64,000 bases of DNA from Bacteroidota bacterium (GTDB lineage Bacteria; Bacteroidota; Bacteroidia; B-17B0; Aurantibacillaceae). Position numbers and translations under genes: made by a program. Of the stretch, positions 54,155-62,572 are shown in pieces (within the stretch, counting starts at the first letter, position 1; every line of letters starts with the position of its first letter). The stretch is from positions 186,001-250,000 of the forward strand of contig CANFTW010000002.1 in assembly GCA_947450025.1 (NCBI GenBank), in the 5' to 3' direction. The notes under the pieces are model-generated. The model made no database searches, was not told the DNA's origin, and was given only the letters and a program-made list of their open reading frames with translations.

Positions 54155-54661
54155 ATGACAGCAATAGAATTTAACACTCGAATTTTAAGCGAAAAACAAT
54201 CTCTGAAAAACTTTGCTTTAAGCTTAACCCATAACAATGATGATGCTTTAGATTTGTTACAAGATACTTACGTTAAGGCTATTACGTATCGTGAAAAATT
54301 TGAAGACAGTACCAATTTAAAGGCATGGTTATTTACAATCATGAAAAACACTTTCATCAACTCATACAGACGTGCCGTGAAAACAAGACAAATTATACAG
54401 ACTAATGCGGATGTTGCAATGGCAAGAGCATTTAAAAACAATCACCAAGACATTACTGAATCAAGATTGGCCGCTAAAGATATTTTAAATAAAATAGAGA
54501 ATTTAGAGGATCAATATAAAATTCCATTTACGAGATATTATAATGGCTTTAAGTACGAAGAAATTGCTCAAGAAATGCAGTTACCATTAGGTACAGTAAA
54601 AAGCAGAATATTTTTAGCAAGAAAACAATTAATGGTGGCCATTGAAAACTCGATGAATTAA
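54155..54661 (+). CDS. ECF-family RNA polymerase sigma factor
   Basis: 168 residues: region 2 (about 12-80; LKNFALSLTHNNDDALDLLQ, LKAWLFTIMKNTFINSYRR) and region 4 (about 105-165; IENLEDQYKIPFTRYYNGF, EIAQEMQLPLGTVKSRIFLA). It directs RNA polymerase to a set of promoters. No anti-sigma factor gene is next to it; the upstream gene is lysS and the downstream gene an outer-membrane barrel after a terminator. Its own promoter region has an elaborate inverted-repeat array, so tight transcriptional control is likely. Confidence 0.94.
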   Translation: MTAIEFNTRILSEKQSLKNFALSLTHNNDDALDLLQDTYVKAITYREKFEDSTNLKAWLFTIMKNTFINSYRRAVKTRQIIQTNADVAMARAFKNNHQDITESRLAAKDILNKIENLEDQYKIPFTRYYNGFKYEEIAQEMQLPLGTVKSRIFLARKQLMVAIENSMN

Positions 54662-54682
54662 ACCAAACAATCTGATTAATAT

Positions 54683-54717
54683 AAAAAAGGATTTACAAAA
54701 TTGTAAATCCTTTTTTT
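54683..54717 (+). terminator. Intrinsic terminator after the sigma factor gene
   Basis: AAGGATTTACAA and TTGTAAATCCTT form a 12-base stem with almost no loop and are followed by seven T. It separates the sigma gene from the barrel gene. Confidence 0.9.
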
Positions 54718-54746
54718 ATGATTCCAAAATAACATTACTTTTGAAT

Positions 54747-55703
54747 ATGATTATTAAAAAAGCAATTATTAAAACAATCGTATTATGCATGTTTTTCAGC
54801 ATTCCATCTATAGCGCAAGATGATAGCGAAGAACGAGACACTACAACTTATGTTCCAGCCAAACAAAAAGGATTTCATGCAGGTTTATATGTAGGTGCAT
54901 TTTGGGCTAATAAAAATACAGCATATATCTATGATGGCTATGGATTTGATATCAATGGACAACGTAATACGTTTTCAAATAGTATTTTATACAATCAAAT
55001 TGTAAATGTATATGGAGGAGCTAATGGCGGCATAGATTATATTGCTCAGCTACTAAATGTTAATCACAGTGATTGGTCTTTTAACGAGCAGGATATGCCT
55101 TTTAATTTGAGGTACACAACGACCTACTTAGTTGGTTTAAACACAAGGTATCAAATAAATAAAAAAGCGAGCATCACTCTAAACATTAACGGATCAAAAT
55201 TAATTGTAAATGGTAAATTTACCATTCGCTCTAACCCATCTGCAAACGGAACTAATAACGGCGTTTCAAGTCAAAGTAAATTAAATCAATTCACAATCGT
55301 TGGAGCTGAACAACGATTAATGTTTCAGCTAGGCTACCAAAGAATCATTGGCAATCATGACAAACTAAATTTTATGGTTGAAGGTGGATTGAATATTATA
55401 TTATCAAAAGCACAAAAAAATCAAGCGATATTAAATAGTGATGTAAACAGTGGGCAAAATAATATCACAATTGATTTAATGACTTTATACAACCAAGCGC
55501 CTTATAATTATTACAGTGCAAAATACCTAATAGGTGGCGGCATTGGTGTATTTGGAGGTGTTGGATTACATTTAACTATTAATCCAAAATACACCATTCA
55601 ATTACTTTACAATCCTTCTTTTGACAGAATTAGTTTAGGATACAGTCCAACATTTAAATTGCAACATGGCGTTGGATTAAGAATATACTATAATTTGAGT
55701 TAA
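54747..55703 (+). CDS. Outer-membrane beta-barrel-like protein
   Basis: 318 residues from the ATG at 54747 (an in-frame TTG lies two codons up). Signal peptide with SIPSIAQ, a short acidic linker (DDSEERD), then alternating strands rich in Gly and aromatic residues (GFHAGLYVGAFWANK, YLIGGGIGVFGGVGLHLTI) and a C-terminal strand VGLRIYYNLS, typical of an outer-membrane barrel. No TonB box or plug. Ligand unknown. Convergent with corA, one base apart. Confidence 0.8.
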   Translation: MIIKKAIIKTIVLCMFFSIPSIAQDDSEERDTTTYVPAKQKGFHAGLYVGAFWANKNTAYIYDGYGFDINGQRNTFSNSILYNQIVNVYGGANGGIDYIAQLLNVNHSDWSFNEQDMPFNLRYTTTYLVGLNTRYQINKKASITLNINGSKLIVNGKFTIRSNPSANGTNNGVSSQSKLNQFTIVGAEQRLMFQLGYQRIIGNHDKLNFMVEGGLNIILSKAQKNQAILNSDVNSGQNNITIDLMTLYNQAPYNYYSAKYLIGGGIGVFGGVGLHLTINPKYTIQLLYNPSFDRISLGYSPTFKLQHGVGLRIYYNLS

Positions 55704-55704
55704 A

Positions 55705-56745
55705 TTACATCCATTTCTTTCTTCTAAAATAGATTAGTAATCCAATGATAATAAAGAGCATTACTCCCCAAGTCATGAAATAGCCATTTTGTGATTTTAA
55801 TTCTGGCATATTATCAAAATTCATCCCATAAACTCCTACAATGAACGTCACGGGAATAAAAATAGAAGACATGATTGTTAAAACCTTCATCACTTCATTC
55901 ATTTTATTCGCATTGGTACTCAAATAAATATCCATAATACCCGATAACAAATCACGATACGTTTCAACCGTATCAATGATACGAGTAACATGATCACTTA
56001 AATCTCTCAAATAAATATCACTCGAATCATTAATTAATTTAGTTTCAGAGCGAATCATATTATTAATCATATCACGCATAGGCCATACTTGCTTTCGCAA
56101 ATAAATCATTTCTCTTTTTAAATGATATAATTGTAGCAGTGACTTCTTATCTGAATCCGAAATAATTTCTTCTTCAATCTCCTCAATGCGATCACCAATT
56201 TTTTCAATAGCTGTAAAATAACAATCTACAACAGCATCCATTAATGCATATGCTAAATAGTCAGCACCCAATTTACGAACCCTACCTTTACTTTGTCTTA
56301 ATCGGGTTCTAATAATATCAAAAGCATCTCCACTATGAGGTTCTTGAAATGACAAGACAGTACTATCACATAAAACAATAGCTAACTGTTCTGAAATCAC
56401 TTCATTTGAATAACTAATCATTTTCATGATGGATACCACATAATGATCGTAGTCCTCAAATTTCGGGCGTTGATCAATGTGAACAATATCTTCTAATGTT
56501 AAAGGATGGATATTATAAAACTTACCAATCGCTTCAATCAATTCTGTTTTATGCAAGCCCTCAACGTTTATCCATTTAACCATATCTGGTTTAACATGAG
56601 ATAAACATTCTGATAAATCAAAATATTCTTCTTCAATATACTCAGAGTCATTATATTCAATTAAGGTAATCTTAATTCTATCAGTCCTCTTTTCTCCATT
56701 ATAAAATAAAGTTCCTGGAGGTGCACCTATGTTTTCTGTTGCCAT
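55705..56745 (-). CDS. corA: CorA-family divalent cation channel
   Basis: 346 residues. A large N-terminal cytoplasmic domain (1-285) with LEDIVHIDQRPKFEDYDHYV is followed by two C-terminal membrane helices; the first ends in the YGMNFDNMPE signature (GMN, about 305-307) that forms the pore entrance. Mg2+ (or Co2+/Ni2+) uptake at the inner membrane. The gene starts 38 bases after the aspartate kinase stop, in the same direction. Confidence 0.95.
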   Translation of the reverse strand: MATENIGAPPGTLFYNGEKRTDRIKITLIEYNDSEYIEEEYFDLSECLSHVKPDMVKWINVEGLHKTELIEAIGKFYNIHPLTLEDIVHIDQRPKFEDYDHYVVSIMKMISYSNEVISEQLAIVLCDSTVLSFQEPHSGDAFDIIRTRLRQSKGRVRKLGADYLAYALMDAVVDCYFTAIEKIGDRIEEIEEEIISDSDKKSLLQLYHLKREMIYLRKQVWPMRDMINNMIRSETKLINDSSDIYLRDLSDHVTRIIDTVETYRDLLSGIMDIYLSTNANKMNEVMKVLTIMSSIFIPVTFIVGVYGMNFDNMPELKSQNGYFMTWGVMLFIIIGLLIYFRRKKWM

Positions 56746-56783
56746 GTAAATAGAATAAATTATACCATTAAATATAACAAAAA

Positions 56784-58058
56784 TTATTCTGCTATTTCAT
56801 TTTTCATCACCATTTGAACCGTAAATCGACTTCTTTGCTCTAATAAAATAATTTTATTTACAGTTAAGGTGTCAATCGTGTCTTGCGTATAGTAGCGAAC
56901 AGTCATTAGTTCTAAACCTGAATTATAAAGCACTTTGAATTGTTGTTGCAAATCAGATACCAGTGCTTTTATTTTTACGGAATGGTCGTCACAACAAACA
57001 GAAAAACTAATCGCAGACAGCTGCATTAAATTAATCTTCACGCCATGTTTTGAGAATACCTCGAAGATATCACTCAAATTATCCTCAGCAATAAATGAAA
57101 AATCCTTAGGTTGAATTGAAATTAATACTTGATCAATCTTAAAAATATACGAGGGAATATTTAAACGTTTTTCTCCATCTTTAATCACAGTGCCATTATC
57201 TTTTGGTTTTAAAAAAGATTTGACATGTAATGGAATATTTTTGTTTTGTAATGGTTTAATTGTTTTTGGATGAATAACCGTTGCTCCATAATACGTTAAT
57301 TCGATAGCATCATGATAAGACAATTCATCAATTTTTTTGGTGTGCGAAAACCATTTTGGATCTGCGTTTAATACACCTGGCACATCTTTCCATATAGTCA
57401 CATTTTCTGCATTTAAGCAGTATGCTAATATAGATGCCGTGTAATCTGAGCCTTCGCGACCTAAAGTAGTTGTGAAATTTTCTGAAGTACCGCCAATAAA
57501 ACCTTGAGTGACTACAATATCTGATAATTTAAAAACTAATTGCAAGTCTCTTTTTACCAACGATTCAGTTAATTCAAAATCAACTTTTCCTTCACGATAG
57601 GTATTATCAGTTTGAATCAAACCCCTTACATCTATCCATTTATTTATTAATCCTATTTCATTTAAATATGCTGAAATAATTTTTGTAGAAATAATTTCGC
57701 CCATACTCACAATTTGATCATACTCAAAATCAAAACCTTGTGTTGGCTCATCTTCAATAGCCCAATACAATTCCACAAAAGTATTTTCGAGTTCAATAAA
57801 AATGGGATGAGATGAATTTGCAAATAAGTGATGGCAAATATCTACATGGTATTTTTTTACTTCTTCTAATATAATTTCAGCGCTTTCTGTTTTATAAAAA
57901 AAAGCTTTCGCTAATCGTTCTAACGAGTTAGTTGTTTTTCCCATAGCAGAAACGACCACTGCTATTTTTTGGTTAGGAAATTGTTTTAAAACTTCTGCTA
58001 CATTTTTTACTCCTTCTGAATCTTTTACAGAGGCGCCACCAAACTTAAATACTTGCAT
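56784..58058 (-). CDS. lysC: Aspartate kinase
   Basis: 424 residues, monofunctional. N-terminal VFKFGGASVKDSEGVKNVA (substrate Lys), central TTLGREGSDYTASILAYCL, and VTIWKDVPGVLNADPK. The C-terminal 130 residues form ACT-like regulatory domains (VLISIQPKDFSF, VKINLMQLSA), so feedback control by lysine or threonine is likely. First step of the aspartate family. It is divergent from gldM, and no asd, dapA or thrB gene is adjacent. Confidence 0.9.
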   Translation of the reverse strand: MQVFKFGGASVKDSEGVKNVAEVLKQFPNQKIAVVVSAMGKTTNSLERLAKAFFYKTESAEIILEEVKKYHVDICHHLFANSSHPIFIELENTFVELYWAIEDEPTQGFDFEYDQIVSMGEIISTKIISAYLNEIGLINKWIDVRGLIQTDNTYREGKVDFELTESLVKRDLQLVFKLSDIVVTQGFIGGTSENFTTTLGREGSDYTASILAYCLNAENVTIWKDVPGVLNADPKWFSHTKKIDELSYHDAIELTYYGATVIHPKTIKPLQNKNIPLHVKSFLKPKDNGTVIKDGEKRLNIPSYIFKIDQVLISIQPKDFSFIAEDNLSDIFEVFSKHGVKINLMQLSAISFSVCCDDHSVKIKALVSDLQQQFKVLYNSGLELMTVRYYTQDTIDTLTVNKIILLEQRSRFTVQMVMKNEIAE

Positions 58059-58197
58059 AATTTATTGTTTAAACAAAGATAAGGATGCAAACTAAATTAT
58101 AAAGGGCCTAAAATATTTTTTATAAACCATTGTTACTTTTTTTTCATTCATTGTTATAAGAGAAACTAACAAAACTAAACTATTAAATACTAATACT

Positions 58198-59862
58198 ATG
58201 AGCGCAGGTAAAGAAACACCCCGACAAAAAATGATAGGCATGATGTATCTAGTACTCACTGCCCTTTTAGCACTGAATGTATCGAAAGAGATTTTACAGG
58301 GTTTTGTGATGGTTGATGAGAGTATAGGAAAATCAAAAGTAATTTTAGATGAAAACAACAGTCGTGTTCAAAAAGCATTTGAAGACTATGTAAAAGATGG
58401 AAACTTTGAAGCAAAACCTTATCTTTTAAAATCCATTGAAACGCAAAAAAGTATTCGGATAGTGGATGCTTATATTGACAGTATGAAAGTGATTATCGCC
58501 AGAAAAACAGAAGGAATCTCAAAAAGTGATACATCTCAATTACGGTTTATGGAAAAGTTGGATGATTATGATACGCCTACCTATCTGTTAATTGGATCTA
58601 ACGAATCGAAGCCTATTGACTCGAAATACTCTGCAAAAGACTTACGATTGCAACTTACAAGCCTTCATCAGAATTTGTTAGGATTAATTGATAATATGCA
58701 GAAAAACACAAAAACAAAATTAGATGATGAAACCATCCGTACTCTAAAACAAAAACTATCAACTATTAAACCCATAGATAGAAATATAGAAAAGGATGGC
58801 ATTAAACTTAACTGGGAATTAGAAAACTTTTACCACATGCCTTTAGCTGCTGTGATAACGAATCTAGACAAAATACAAGCTGACATGAAAAATTTAGAGT
58901 CGGAATTTTTACACACGTTTGCAGCGGCATCAAGTAAATATGTATTTAAGGCAAACATATTACATGCTGACGTGGTGGCTCCAAGTGCCTATGTATTATC
59001 GGGACAACCATTTAAAGCTAACATCGTATTAGGTGCATCTAGCACAGATTTTACACCTGAGCGAATGGAGATTTTAGTAGGGGGACAATACGACACAACA
59101 TCCAAAAAATTAATTAATCCAGGAACACCATTGCCAATTCTAAATGGCGTGGGGCAATATGAAGCGATGACAAGTGCTATTGGAGAAAAAGAATTAAAAG
59201 GGGTGATTAAGTACAAAAATTCTAGAGGTGAGTTGGAGTATTATCCTTTTGATTATTCTTATATGGTAGCGCCACCATTTAGCGCAGTGGCTGCTGACAA
59301 TATGAATATTTTTTATGCAGGTATTGAAAACCCTGTAAGTGCAACCTGTGCGGGATTTTCTCCAGCAGATTTAAAATTAACCATTAATGGTTGTGGTGCA
59401 GAAGCTAAATTAACCAGTGCAGGAAAATATATTGTGACTGCGAAAAATTCAGGAACCTGCACTGTTACCGTTGCTGCCAAAATCAATGGAACCTATCAGC
59501 AACAAGGCCCAGCAAAAGTGTTTAGAGTAAAAGATATACCACCACCTGTATTGAAAATGGGAGGGAAATTAGCAACCACTAATTTAGAATTTAGTAAGAA
59601 CGAATTAAAACAAGTTGGTGGTTTTGGCGCTGAATCTGTGGGCTTTATGTTCCCTGCTAATTTTGTAGTAAAAAGTTTTGAGGTATTAGTGCAAGGTGGT
59701 GGTTTGTACCCATGTACCAGCAACAATTTATCAGACGATGCTAAAAAAGCTTTAGCCAATATGCGTCCAGGACAAATAGCGTACATAGATAATATTAAAG
59801 TTCAAACGCCTAAGCAAAATATCATCACAATTCCTTCGGTAAAATTTAAAATTAAATCATAA
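58198..59862 (+). CDS. gldM: GldM/PorM-like type IX secretion motor protein
   Basis: 554 residues. The N-terminus ETPRQKMIGMMYLVLTALLA with one membrane helix (about 12-30) is the GldM/PorM signature; after it comes a helical part (about 35-245) and beta-rich periplasmic domains (about 250-554; LSGQPFKANIVLG, QVGGFGAESVGF). GldM with GldL forms the proton-driven motor that powers type IX secretion and gliding. The usual neighbours gldK, gldL and gldN are absent on both sides: lysC is divergent and a terminator closes the gene. It is therefore either a second copy or the only one, detached from the operon. Confidence 0.93.
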   Translation: MSAGKETPRQKMIGMMYLVLTALLALNVSKEILQGFVMVDESIGKSKVILDENNSRVQKAFEDYVKDGNFEAKPYLLKSIETQKSIRIVDAYIDSMKVIIARKTEGISKSDTSQLRFMEKLDDYDTPTYLLIGSNESKPIDSKYSAKDLRLQLTSLHQNLLGLIDNMQKNTKTKLDDETIRTLKQKLSTIKPIDRNIEKDGIKLNWELENFYHMPLAAVITNLDKIQADMKNLESEFLHTFAAASSKYVFKANILHADVVAPSAYVLSGQPFKANIVLGASSTDFTPERMEILVGGQYDTTSKKLINPGTPLPILNGVGQYEAMTSAIGEKELKGVIKYKNSRGELEYYPFDYSYMVAPPFSAVAADNMNIFYAGIENPVSATCAGFSPADLKLTINGCGAEAKLTSAGKYIVTAKNSGTCTVTVAAKINGTYQQQGPAKVFRVKDIPPPVLKMGGKLATTNLEFSKNELKQVGGFGAESVGFMFPANFVVKSFEVLVQGGGLYPCTSNNLSDDAKKALANMRPGQIAYIDNIKVQTPKQNIITIPSVKFKIKS

Positions 59863-59898
59863 AAACAAAAAAAGCTCCTTCATAATTTGAAGGAGCTT
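59863..59898 (-). terminator. Intrinsic terminator after mrp
   Basis: AAGCTCCTTCA and TGAAGGAGCTT form a stem; on the minus strand it is followed by seven T and more (TTTTTTTGTTTTT). It lies 20 bases past the mrp stop. The plus-strand side has a poor T run, so it serves mrp chiefly. Confidence 0.88.
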
Positions 59899-59918
59899 AT
59901 TACTATTTATTATTGATT

Positions 59919-61013
59919 TTATACTGTTGCTGACGTTTCTTTAATTTTATTTGCATTTAATATCGCTACTTGTTGTGCCACATTTTGTGCCATTTCTCTA
60001 AAAGCTAAAGCTTGTGGAGTTGTTTCTTGTAAAATAGCTGGGCGTCCTGCATCACCAGCTTCGCGAATACTTTGTACTAAAGGTATTTGTCCTAATAATG
60101 GTAAATTCATTTCTGCTGCTAAGTTTTTTGCGCCATCTCTACCAAAAATATAATATTTATTCTCTGGCAATTCTTCTGGTGTAAAATAAGCCATGTTCTC
60201 AACGATTCCTAAAACAGGTACGTTTAAGGCAGGTAATTTAAATAACGCAATTCCTTTACGTGCGTCTGCTAAAGCTACTTGTTGGGGTGTACTGACAATT
60301 ACTGCACCAGTAATTGGCACTGTACTACATAAGGTAATTTGTATGTCGCCAGTTCCTGGAGGTAAATCAACAATTAAGTAATCCAATTCTCCCCAGGCAG
60401 TATCTGTAAATAATTGCGTCAATGCTTTTGATGCCATTGGCCCACGTAAAGCAATCACTTGATCTGGGCCTGCTAAAAACCCAACCGAGTTTAATTTCAC
60501 TCCATAGCTTTCTACAGGTTTCATTTTAGGTTTCCCTTCGTATTCGCCTTTACCAGGCATATCATTTTGCACATCAAACATAATTGTTTGAGATGGACCA
60601 TAAATATCTGCATCTACTAAGCCAACCTTAGCGCCTTGTTTAGCTAAAGCTACTGCTAAGTTTGCAGAAATAGTAGACTTACCTACTCCACCTTTACCAG
60701 ATGCTACGGCAATGATATTTTTCACTTGTGATAAAGTCCCTAAATCTTTGTCGCGAGTAGAGGTCACATTAGCCGTCATGTTCACATTCACAATTGCTTC
60801 TTTATCCACATAATGTTTAATGGCATTCACACAGGCATTATGAATCATGTCCTTCATTGGACAGGCAGGTGTTGTTAACACCACTGTAAACGAAACATTT
60901 TTTTCGTCTACTACTACATCCTTAATCATTCCCAAAGTCACTAAATCTTTTTTAAGATCTGGATCATCTACATATTTTAATGCGTCGATAACGCTATCTA
61001 TTGTAATTGCCAT
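59919..61013 (-). CDS. mrp: Mrp/NBP35-type iron-sulfur carrier ATPase
   Basis: 364 residues. An N-terminal MIP18 (DUF59) domain (1-85; TTPACPMKDMI) is fused to a P-loop ATPase with SGKGGVGKST (105-114), LVDADIYGPSQ and VDLPPGTGDIQ. It carries or assembles Fe-S clusters. The CxxC pair near the C-terminus of many ApbC proteins is not seen after ENMAYF (TPEELPENKYYIFG follows), a difference I believe common in Bacteroidota. It begins 4 bases after the hydrolase gene stop, last in the gatA run. Confidence 0.93.
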   Translation of the reverse strand: MAITIDSVIDALKYVDDPDLKKDLVTLGMIKDVVVDEKNVSFTVVLTTPACPMKDMIHNACVNAIKHYVDKEAIVNVNMTANVTSTRDKDLGTLSQVKNIIAVASGKGGVGKSTISANLAVALAKQGAKVGLVDADIYGPSQTIMFDVQNDMPGKGEYEGKPKMKPVESYGVKLNSVGFLAGPDQVIALRGPMASKALTQLFTDTAWGELDYLIVDLPPGTGDIQITLCSTVPITGAVIVSTPQQVALADARKGIALFKLPALNVPVLGIVENMAYFTPEELPENKYYIFGRDGAKNLAAEMNLPLLGQIPLVQSIREAGDAGRPAILQETTPQALAFREMAQNVAQQVAILNANKIKETSATV

Positions 61014-61016
61014 TTT

Positions 61017-61907
61017 CTATTTTTTTATAAAGGTACTCAATGTATTTAAATAATTATCGAATCCCATTTTCACAGGTATTTCGCCATGATCAGCGCCGGG
61101 TATTCTATGAGCTTCCTGATAAATTCCATGATAATTTTTATACACTACTTCGCCATGCGAATTGATATTTAAAAAATTATCATTGGTTCCGTGTATCCAA
61201 CAAAAAGGTTGGTTAATTGTTTTAATTTCCTCAGCGTTATCAATTTTTAAATTTGTGAAAAAAGAACCTGGCATATTTAATCCACTTCCATCATTGGCCA
61301 TCACATCAGCTGAGGCAAAAGGTGCTTCTAAAATAAATTTAGAAGGAATCATACTTCTAGATTTGTTTGTTAACTCACAAACAGGGGCTGTTCCCATACT
61401 AAAACCATACATCATCAATCTATTATCTGACAATCCTTTTAATTTTAACCACTGTAAAGCAGCATCTGCATCAGCATACAAGCCATCTTCTGAAGGACTA
61501 CCTTCACTCAACCCATACCCTCTATAATCAATCATCAATACTCCATATTTATTTTTTCCTGAAGTATGCGCTAATAATTTTGCACGTTGCCAGTAAAAAT
61601 CCATATGCCATTTATTACCATGACAATACATAATTACTGTATCGGTTTGTATCCTCGAAATTTGTCCAATATAAATGGCATAAATAGTTTTAGCAGAAGA
61701 TTCATTAACTGTTTTTGATGATAATGTAAAAACATGAATTAAACTATCTGGAATATGATAGGAATTATCTAAGATAAAATCTTGTTCTCCAGTATAATTA
61801 TCTAATTTATATTCTGTGATTTTATCCGTCAAGTTATACAAATTATCATCTAGCCTTAAACAAGATGATAAAAACATGATTGTAACTATAACTATTAAAT
61901 ATTTCAT
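61017..61907 (-). CDS. Alpha/beta hydrolase lipoprotein
   Basis: 296 residues with a lipobox (FLSSC, Cys16). Catalytic serine Ser170 lies in YGFSMGT (GxSxG), the acid is in HGTNDNFL and the histidine in GADHGEI near the C-terminus; the oxyanion block VIMYCHGNKWHMDFY is present. An intact serine hydrolase at the periplasmic face, resembling the YqkD/FrsA-like peptidase or esterase group. Its ATG shares the TAATG overlap with the preceding gene, so translational coupling is likely. Confidence 0.88.
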   Translation of the reverse strand: MKYLIVIVTIMFLSSCLRLDDNLYNLTDKITEYKLDNYTGEQDFILDNSYHIPDSLIHVFTLSSKTVNESSAKTIYAIYIGQISRIQTDTVIMYCHGNKWHMDFYWQRAKLLAHTSGKNKYGVLMIDYRGYGLSEGSPSEDGLYADADAALQWLKLKGLSDNRLMMYGFSMGTAPVCELTNKSRSMIPSKFILEAPFASADVMANDGSGLNMPGSFFTNLKIDNAEEIKTINQPFCWIHGTNDNFLNINSHGEVVYKNYHGIYQEAHRIPGADHGEIPVKMGFDNYLNTLSTFIKK

Positions 61908-62572
61908 TAAAATCTTCTACAAAAATTTAAATAAATGCCTACTGCTCCTTTTTTCTGTATACCAACATAATCAACTACATTAGGTTTGTTTTTTGAATTC
62001 ATTTGTAAAAACTTACATTCTAAAGTATAACCCCACTTTTTAGTATTATATGTTAAACCAATATGTGGATTAATTAATGCATGATTTTTTTGAACTTCAT
62101 TGTGAGCTTTTTTAGATGACAATTCAAACCAATTGGTTAAACCGATATATACAAATGCCTTGTCTTTTAAAATGTCTTTATAAACATTTACATCTAGTTG
62201 TGGCCATGCTCTGAAATTGTTATTCCACTTATCATACACCATATTTACAGCTGGATTTAAGGTAATACCAAATTTCAAACTATCATGTTTATATAGTCTC
62301 TGACAAACGCCAATATCTGTTTGGAAATTACCATATAACATAGCCGTTGTATGAACAGATGCGAAAGCGGTAGTAGAATTAGTAAGCCCTCTTCCATACA
62401 TAAATGATGTAAAAGGGATTGGAATAACAGGTTTCCCGAAATGGATTAATGGTCCACCTAAATTGGCTGAAATAGCATTTTGGTTTTTAGCTAGAGGTTT
62501 TACAAATCGTGTTGGAGCACAATTTTGAAACATAATTCCAATAAAACTAACTAATGCTATAAGACGCAACAT
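61907..62572 (-). CDS. Probable outer-membrane lipoprotein of unknown function
   Basis: 221 residues. A short hydrophobic start (LIALVSFIGIMFQNC) ends in a relaxed lipobox with Cys18 followed by APTRFVKPLAKNQNAISANL, a start I associate with Bacteroidota lipoproteins. The rest shows alternating strands (MLYGNFQTDIGVCQRL, VAFVYIGLTNWFELS-like) that would fit a small barrel. Its ATG overlaps the gatA stop (TAATG), and its own stop overlaps the next ATG, so it is part of the gatA run. No known function. Confidence 0.78.
   Translation of the reverse strand: MLRLIALVSFIGIMFQNCAPTRFVKPLAKNQNAISANLGGPLIHFGKPVIPIPFTSFMYGRGLTNSTTAFASVHTTAMLYGNFQTDIGVCQRLYKHDSLKFGITLNPAVNMVYDKWNNNFRAWPQLDVNVYKDILKDKAFVYIGLTNWFELSSKKAHNEVQKNHALINPHIGLTYNTKKWGYTLECKFLQMNSKNKPNVVDYVGIQKKGAVGIYLNFCRRF

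Noticed and set aside
61162-61527. 121-codon open frame opposite the hydrolase gene
   Set aside because: Antisense to a gene with an intact catalytic triad; no recognisable protein pattern.
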